A stretch of DNA of 64,000 nt from Parasedimentitalea marina (lineage in GTDB: Bacteria > Pseudomonadota > Alphaproteobacteria > Rhodobacterales > Rhodobacteraceae), in NCBI RefSeq assembly GCF_004006175.1, contig NZ_CP033219.1, forward strand, positions 3,968,001-4,032,000, given 5' to 3'. The notes below the pieces were generated by a model. The model did no database searches. It saw only the letters and a list, made by a program, of their open reading frames with translations, and was not told the DNA's origin. Positions 61,721-64,000 of the stretch are shown here, piece after piece (positions within the stretch are counted from its first letter, which is position 1; each line of letters starts with the position of its first letter). The translations under genes and the position numbers were made by a program.

Positions 61721-62250
61721 TAAGTCCCCTTTCCTTGGGTTTTATTATTGCTCAATACGTTTTGCCCCAGCCGTTCTAGGGCCTGGCGCAATTCATCACT
61801 TTCAACTCCGGTCGCGGCTTTGGCCGCCTCAGTCACGGCCTGCTGATCCGGTTTGGGTTTTTGCCGCTCAATCGGAGCATACTGAAACTGTGCCTGGCCA
61901 TCGGCAAATCCGGTCGGCGCGGTCTGGGTGATCCGGACCTTGGCAATGGCGTTATAGCCGTAAACCGCGTTCACCTTTTCGCGCAGCTGTTCCTTTTGCA
62001 TCTCCAGCATCGGCGCCTGCGCCCCGGTGGTCAGCACCGTCAGAGTGGCGCCAAACCCGCCACGACCATAGCCAACGTTCACCGGCCGGGCGATGGCGGC
62101 GATGTCTTCGCCTGCGATCTCGGCCCAATGGGTCAACAACCGCGACACCGCAAAGCCACGGCTTTCGCCGGTTTTGCGTATCTGCTCGTTGAGCAGAGAG
62201 GCGGTCCGTTTAAAGCCGCGTGTGGAGGATCGTCTAAATGCCATAACCAT
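61720..62250 (-). CDS. DUF721/DciA-like protein
   Basis: A 176-residue protein. The DUF721 core is visible: LLTHWAEIAGEDIAAIARPVNVGYGRGGFGATLTVLTTGAQAPMLEMQKEQLREKVNAVYGYNAIAKVRI. DUF721 includes DciA, which loads the replicative helicase DnaB in bacteria lacking DnaC; that role is inferred here. A start two codons later (MAFRRS) is equally possible. It lies divergent from mutY with a 78-bp gap and is coupled to the dsbA-like gene. Confidence 0.88.
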   Translation of the reverse strand: MVMAFRRSSTRGFKRTASLLNEQIRKTGESRGFAVSRLLTHWAEIAGEDIAAIARPVNVGYGRGGFGATLTVLTTGAQAPMLEMQKEQLREKVNAVYGYNAIAKVRITQTAPTGFADGQAQFQYAPIERQKPKPDQQAVTEAAKAATGVESDELRQALERLGQNVLSNNKTQGKGT

Positions 62251-62328
62251 GGTTTTGCGTGAACGTTGACCCTATTGTAAAGAGCACAGAGGCGGAAACC
62301 AATGAAACCGCCGCACAAGGGGTAAAGA

Positions 62329-63393
62329 ATGCGTGACCTGAACGACGAAGCACCGGGATTGAGCGATCAGATCCTTGCCTGGTACGATGTGCATGCACGC
62401 GCCTTGCCCTGGCGGATCAGCCCCGCAGACCGCGCTGCCGGCATCGCGCCCGATCCCTATCGCATCTGGTTGTCCGAGGTCATGCTGCAGCAAACCACAG
62501 TGGCCGCGGTAAAGGATTACTTCCATCGGTTTACCACCCGCTGGCCAACGGTGCAGGATCTGGCCGCCGCCGAAGATGGCGATGTGATGGGGGAATGGGC
62601 CGGACTGGGCTATTACGCCCGCGCCCGCAACCTGCTGAAATGCGCCCGGGTGATTGCCAAAGAGCACGCCGGGGTCTTTCCATCAACCTATGACGGTCTG
62701 TTGAAATTGCCCGGTATTGGCCCCTATACCGCCGCCGCCATCTCCTCGATCGCCTATGACCTGCCGGAAACCGTTCTGGATGGCAATGTCGAGCGCGTGA
62801 TGGCACGGCTGTACAATATTGACGCGCCATTGCCGGGGTCCAAACCTTTGCTCAAGGACCGGGCGGCGGCATTGACCCCGGACCGCCGCCCCGGCGATTA
62901 TGCGCAGGCGGTGATGGATCTTGGCGCCACCCTTTGCTCTCCGAAATCGCCGGCCTGTGGTATCTGCCCCTGGCGCGATCCCTGCCTCGCCCGCATCGCA
63001 GGCACCGCCACGGCACTGCCGCAGAAAACGCCGAAAAAGCCAAAACCAACCCGCCGTGGTCACGTCTATCTGGCCCGCGCTGCCAACGGCGATTGGCTGC
63101 TAGAGCGACGCCCGGACAAAGGACTATTGGGCGGCATGCTGGGCTGGCCGGGGTCTGAATGGTCCGAGACCCCGGCCCCTACCCCTCCGTTTGAGTCGGA
63201 TTGGCAGGACCTAGGCACCGAGGTGCGCCATACCTTTACCCATTTCCACCTGATCCTGCAGGTCATGGTCACAGAACTGCCAACACAATTCCCCCCAGCC
63301 GAGGGGCATCTGCGGGTGTCTGTCGATGATTTTCGCCCATCCGATCTGCCCACGGTCATGCGCAAGGCCTTTGATCTATGGCAAGGACAGTAA
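62329..63393 (+). CDS. mutY: A/G-specific adenine glycosylase
   Basis: A 354-residue MutY. SEVMLQQTTVAAVKDYFHRF has the catalytic Glu-containing helix, LLKLPGIGPYTAAAISSIAYD the HhH motif, and VLDGNVERVMARL follows, with catalytic Asp expected in this region. The iron-sulfur cluster is C-x6-C-x2-C-x5-C (CSPKSPACGICPWRDPC). The C-terminal NUDIX-like domain recognises 8-oxoG (HTFTHFHLILQVMV). It removes A opposite 8-oxoG. It is divergent from the DUF721 gene. Confidence 0.96.
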   Translation: MRDLNDEAPGLSDQILAWYDVHARALPWRISPADRAAGIAPDPYRIWLSEVMLQQTTVAAVKDYFHRFTTRWPTVQDLAAAEDGDVMGEWAGLGYYARARNLLKCARVIAKEHAGVFPSTYDGLLKLPGIGPYTAAAISSIAYDLPETVLDGNVERVMARLYNIDAPLPGSKPLLKDRAAALTPDRRPGDYAQAVMDLGATLCSPKSPACGICPWRDPCLARIAGTATALPQKTPKKPKPTRRGHVYLARAANGDWLLERRPDKGLLGGMLGWPGSEWSETPAPTPPFESDWQDLGTEVRHTFTHFHLILQVMVTELPTQFPPAEGHLRVSVDDFRPSDLPTVMRKAFDLWQGQ

Positions 63394-63462
63394 CCGCTTG
63401 GGTTGTTAGAAATTCCATCGTAAGATTTTCCAATCCCAAGCTGACAGACCCGGAGTAGCCCG

Positions 63463-64000
63463 ATGAATGCCTCGCACCCCCTTGCCCGCTGGCAAAGCGC
63501 GCTGCCGTTTTGGATGTCCTTCGCCCTGCTGCCGCTTGTCTGGATCGGCGCAATCAAAGGCGGCTGGATCATTATCCTGACGCCACTGGCCACTTGGTAT
63601 CTGTTCACAATTCTCGACGGTATTTTCGGTCTCAATCTGGAAAACGCCGACCCGCAAACCCCGGACGAGGATCTGGTCTGGTACCGCGCCCTAACCCTGG
63701 TCTGGGTGCCGCTGCAATTTGTGATGATTTACGGGCTGATCTGGTATGTAACCCGCTCCGACCATCTGTCCGGGCTTGGCAAATTCGGCGTGTTCTTTGG
63801 CGTCGGGGTATTGTCCGGCACCATCGGCATCAACTACAGCCACGAATTGATGCACCAGAAAAGCAGGCTCGAGCGTTGGCTGGGGGATATCCTGCTGTCG
63901 ATGGTGCTGTATTCGCATTTCCGGTCCGAGCACCTGCTGGTGCACCACCGTTATGTCGGCACCCCCCGCGACCCGGTTACGGCACGCTACAACGAAGGCT
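63463..64000 (+). CDS. alkB: Alkane 1-monooxygenase, 3'-truncated by the window
   Basis: 179 residues are visible before the window ends. Hydrophobic segments (LPFWMSFALLPLVWIGAIKG; WVPLQFVMIYGLIWY) are followed by the His boxes NYSHELMHQ and EHLLVHHRYVG, the first two of the AlkB di-iron set. The spacing and sequence fit alkane/xylene monooxygenases more than fatty-acid desaturases. It would hydroxylate terminal alkyl carbons at the inner membrane using rubredoxin. GGAG 8 nt upstream supports the ATG. It is 69 bp downstream of mutY on the same strand; the third His box lies beyond the window. Confidence 0.9.
   Translation, partial: MNASHPLARWQSALPFWMSFALLPLVWIGAIKGGWIIILTPLATWYLFTILDGIFGLNLENADPQTPDEDLVWYRALTLVWVPLQFVMIYGLIWYVTRSDHLSGLGKFGVFFGVGVLSGTIGINYSHELMHQKSRLERWLGDILLSMVLYSHFRSEHLLVHHRYVGTPRDPVTARYNEG

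Overview
The window reads as chromosomal DNA of an alphaproteobacterium of the Rhodobacterales (Roseobacter group). This is inferred from gene content and order, not from a search: leuS-lptE-holA, mutY-DUF721-DsbA, the tldE-cysQ-like-waaA-lpxK block, HspQ, the GbdR-like regulator beside a dimethylglycine dehydrogenase-type flavoprotein, DUF2125/DUF3576/DUF6653 proteins and a small Rhodobacterales-type porin. GC content is fairly high and gene density is about 90%. I found no rRNA, tRNA, CRISPR array, prophage or intact insertion sequence.

Layout. 1-6.1 kb: truncated CPA1 antiporter, a PLP decarboxylase divergent from an ArsR-type regulator, pnp with a structured leader, and an FMN flavoprotein. 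6.3-13.3 kb: a PepSY/LuxR-membrane pair, two isolated glycosyltransferases (GT25 and GT11), 1-Cys peroxiredoxin, aldehyde dehydrogenase, SDR. 13.4-16.7 kb: RluA-type pseudouridine synthase, NTF2-like and SGNH proteins, RarD, DUF3995. 16.9-25.6 kb: methylated-glycine catabolism (GcvT-type flavoprotein and GlxA/AraC regulator), free-Met-sulfoxide reductase, thiolase, RsbV/RsbW-like pair, gamma-glutamyltransferase, HspQ. 25.7-37.3 kb: AEC transporter, SLT lipoprotein, LolA, FtsK, aminotransferase, amidase, UbiH-family hydroxylase, Trm112, Lon-N, CnoX-like thioredoxin, DUF6653. 37.4-44.2 kb: Xth, gamma-butyrobetaine hydroxylase-like dioxygenase, orphan OmpR-type regulator, RibA, YkuD, YggS, porin. 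44.5-49.9 kb: DUF3576, LeuS, LptE, HolA, GST. 49.9-64 kb: BaiN-type flavoprotein, enoyl-CoA hydratase and SDR, two tandem DUF2125 proteins, TldE, CysQ-like phosphatase, WaaA, LpxK, DsbA, DUF721, MutY and the start of AlkB.

Functional links: envelope biogenesis recurs (LolA, LptE, WaaA, LpxK, porin, YkuD, two glycosyltransferases), as do redox and thiol enzymes (PrxVI, MsrC, DsbA, CnoX-like, GST, UbiH) and DNA maintenance (FtsK, HolA, Xth, MutY, DUF721).

The most unusual content is non-coding. About 128-nt elements at 37.4 and 51.5 kb share a predicted multi-hairpin fold, including an 18-bp perfect palindrome and a compensatory base-pair change. A second, shorter repeat sits at the stop codons of two unrelated genes (8.0 and 21.3 kb). 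Several other hairpins lie in leaders and convergent gaps. A 23-codon ORF with an intact ribosome binding site between the cysQ-like gene and waaA looks like the remnant of a DUF4170 gene.
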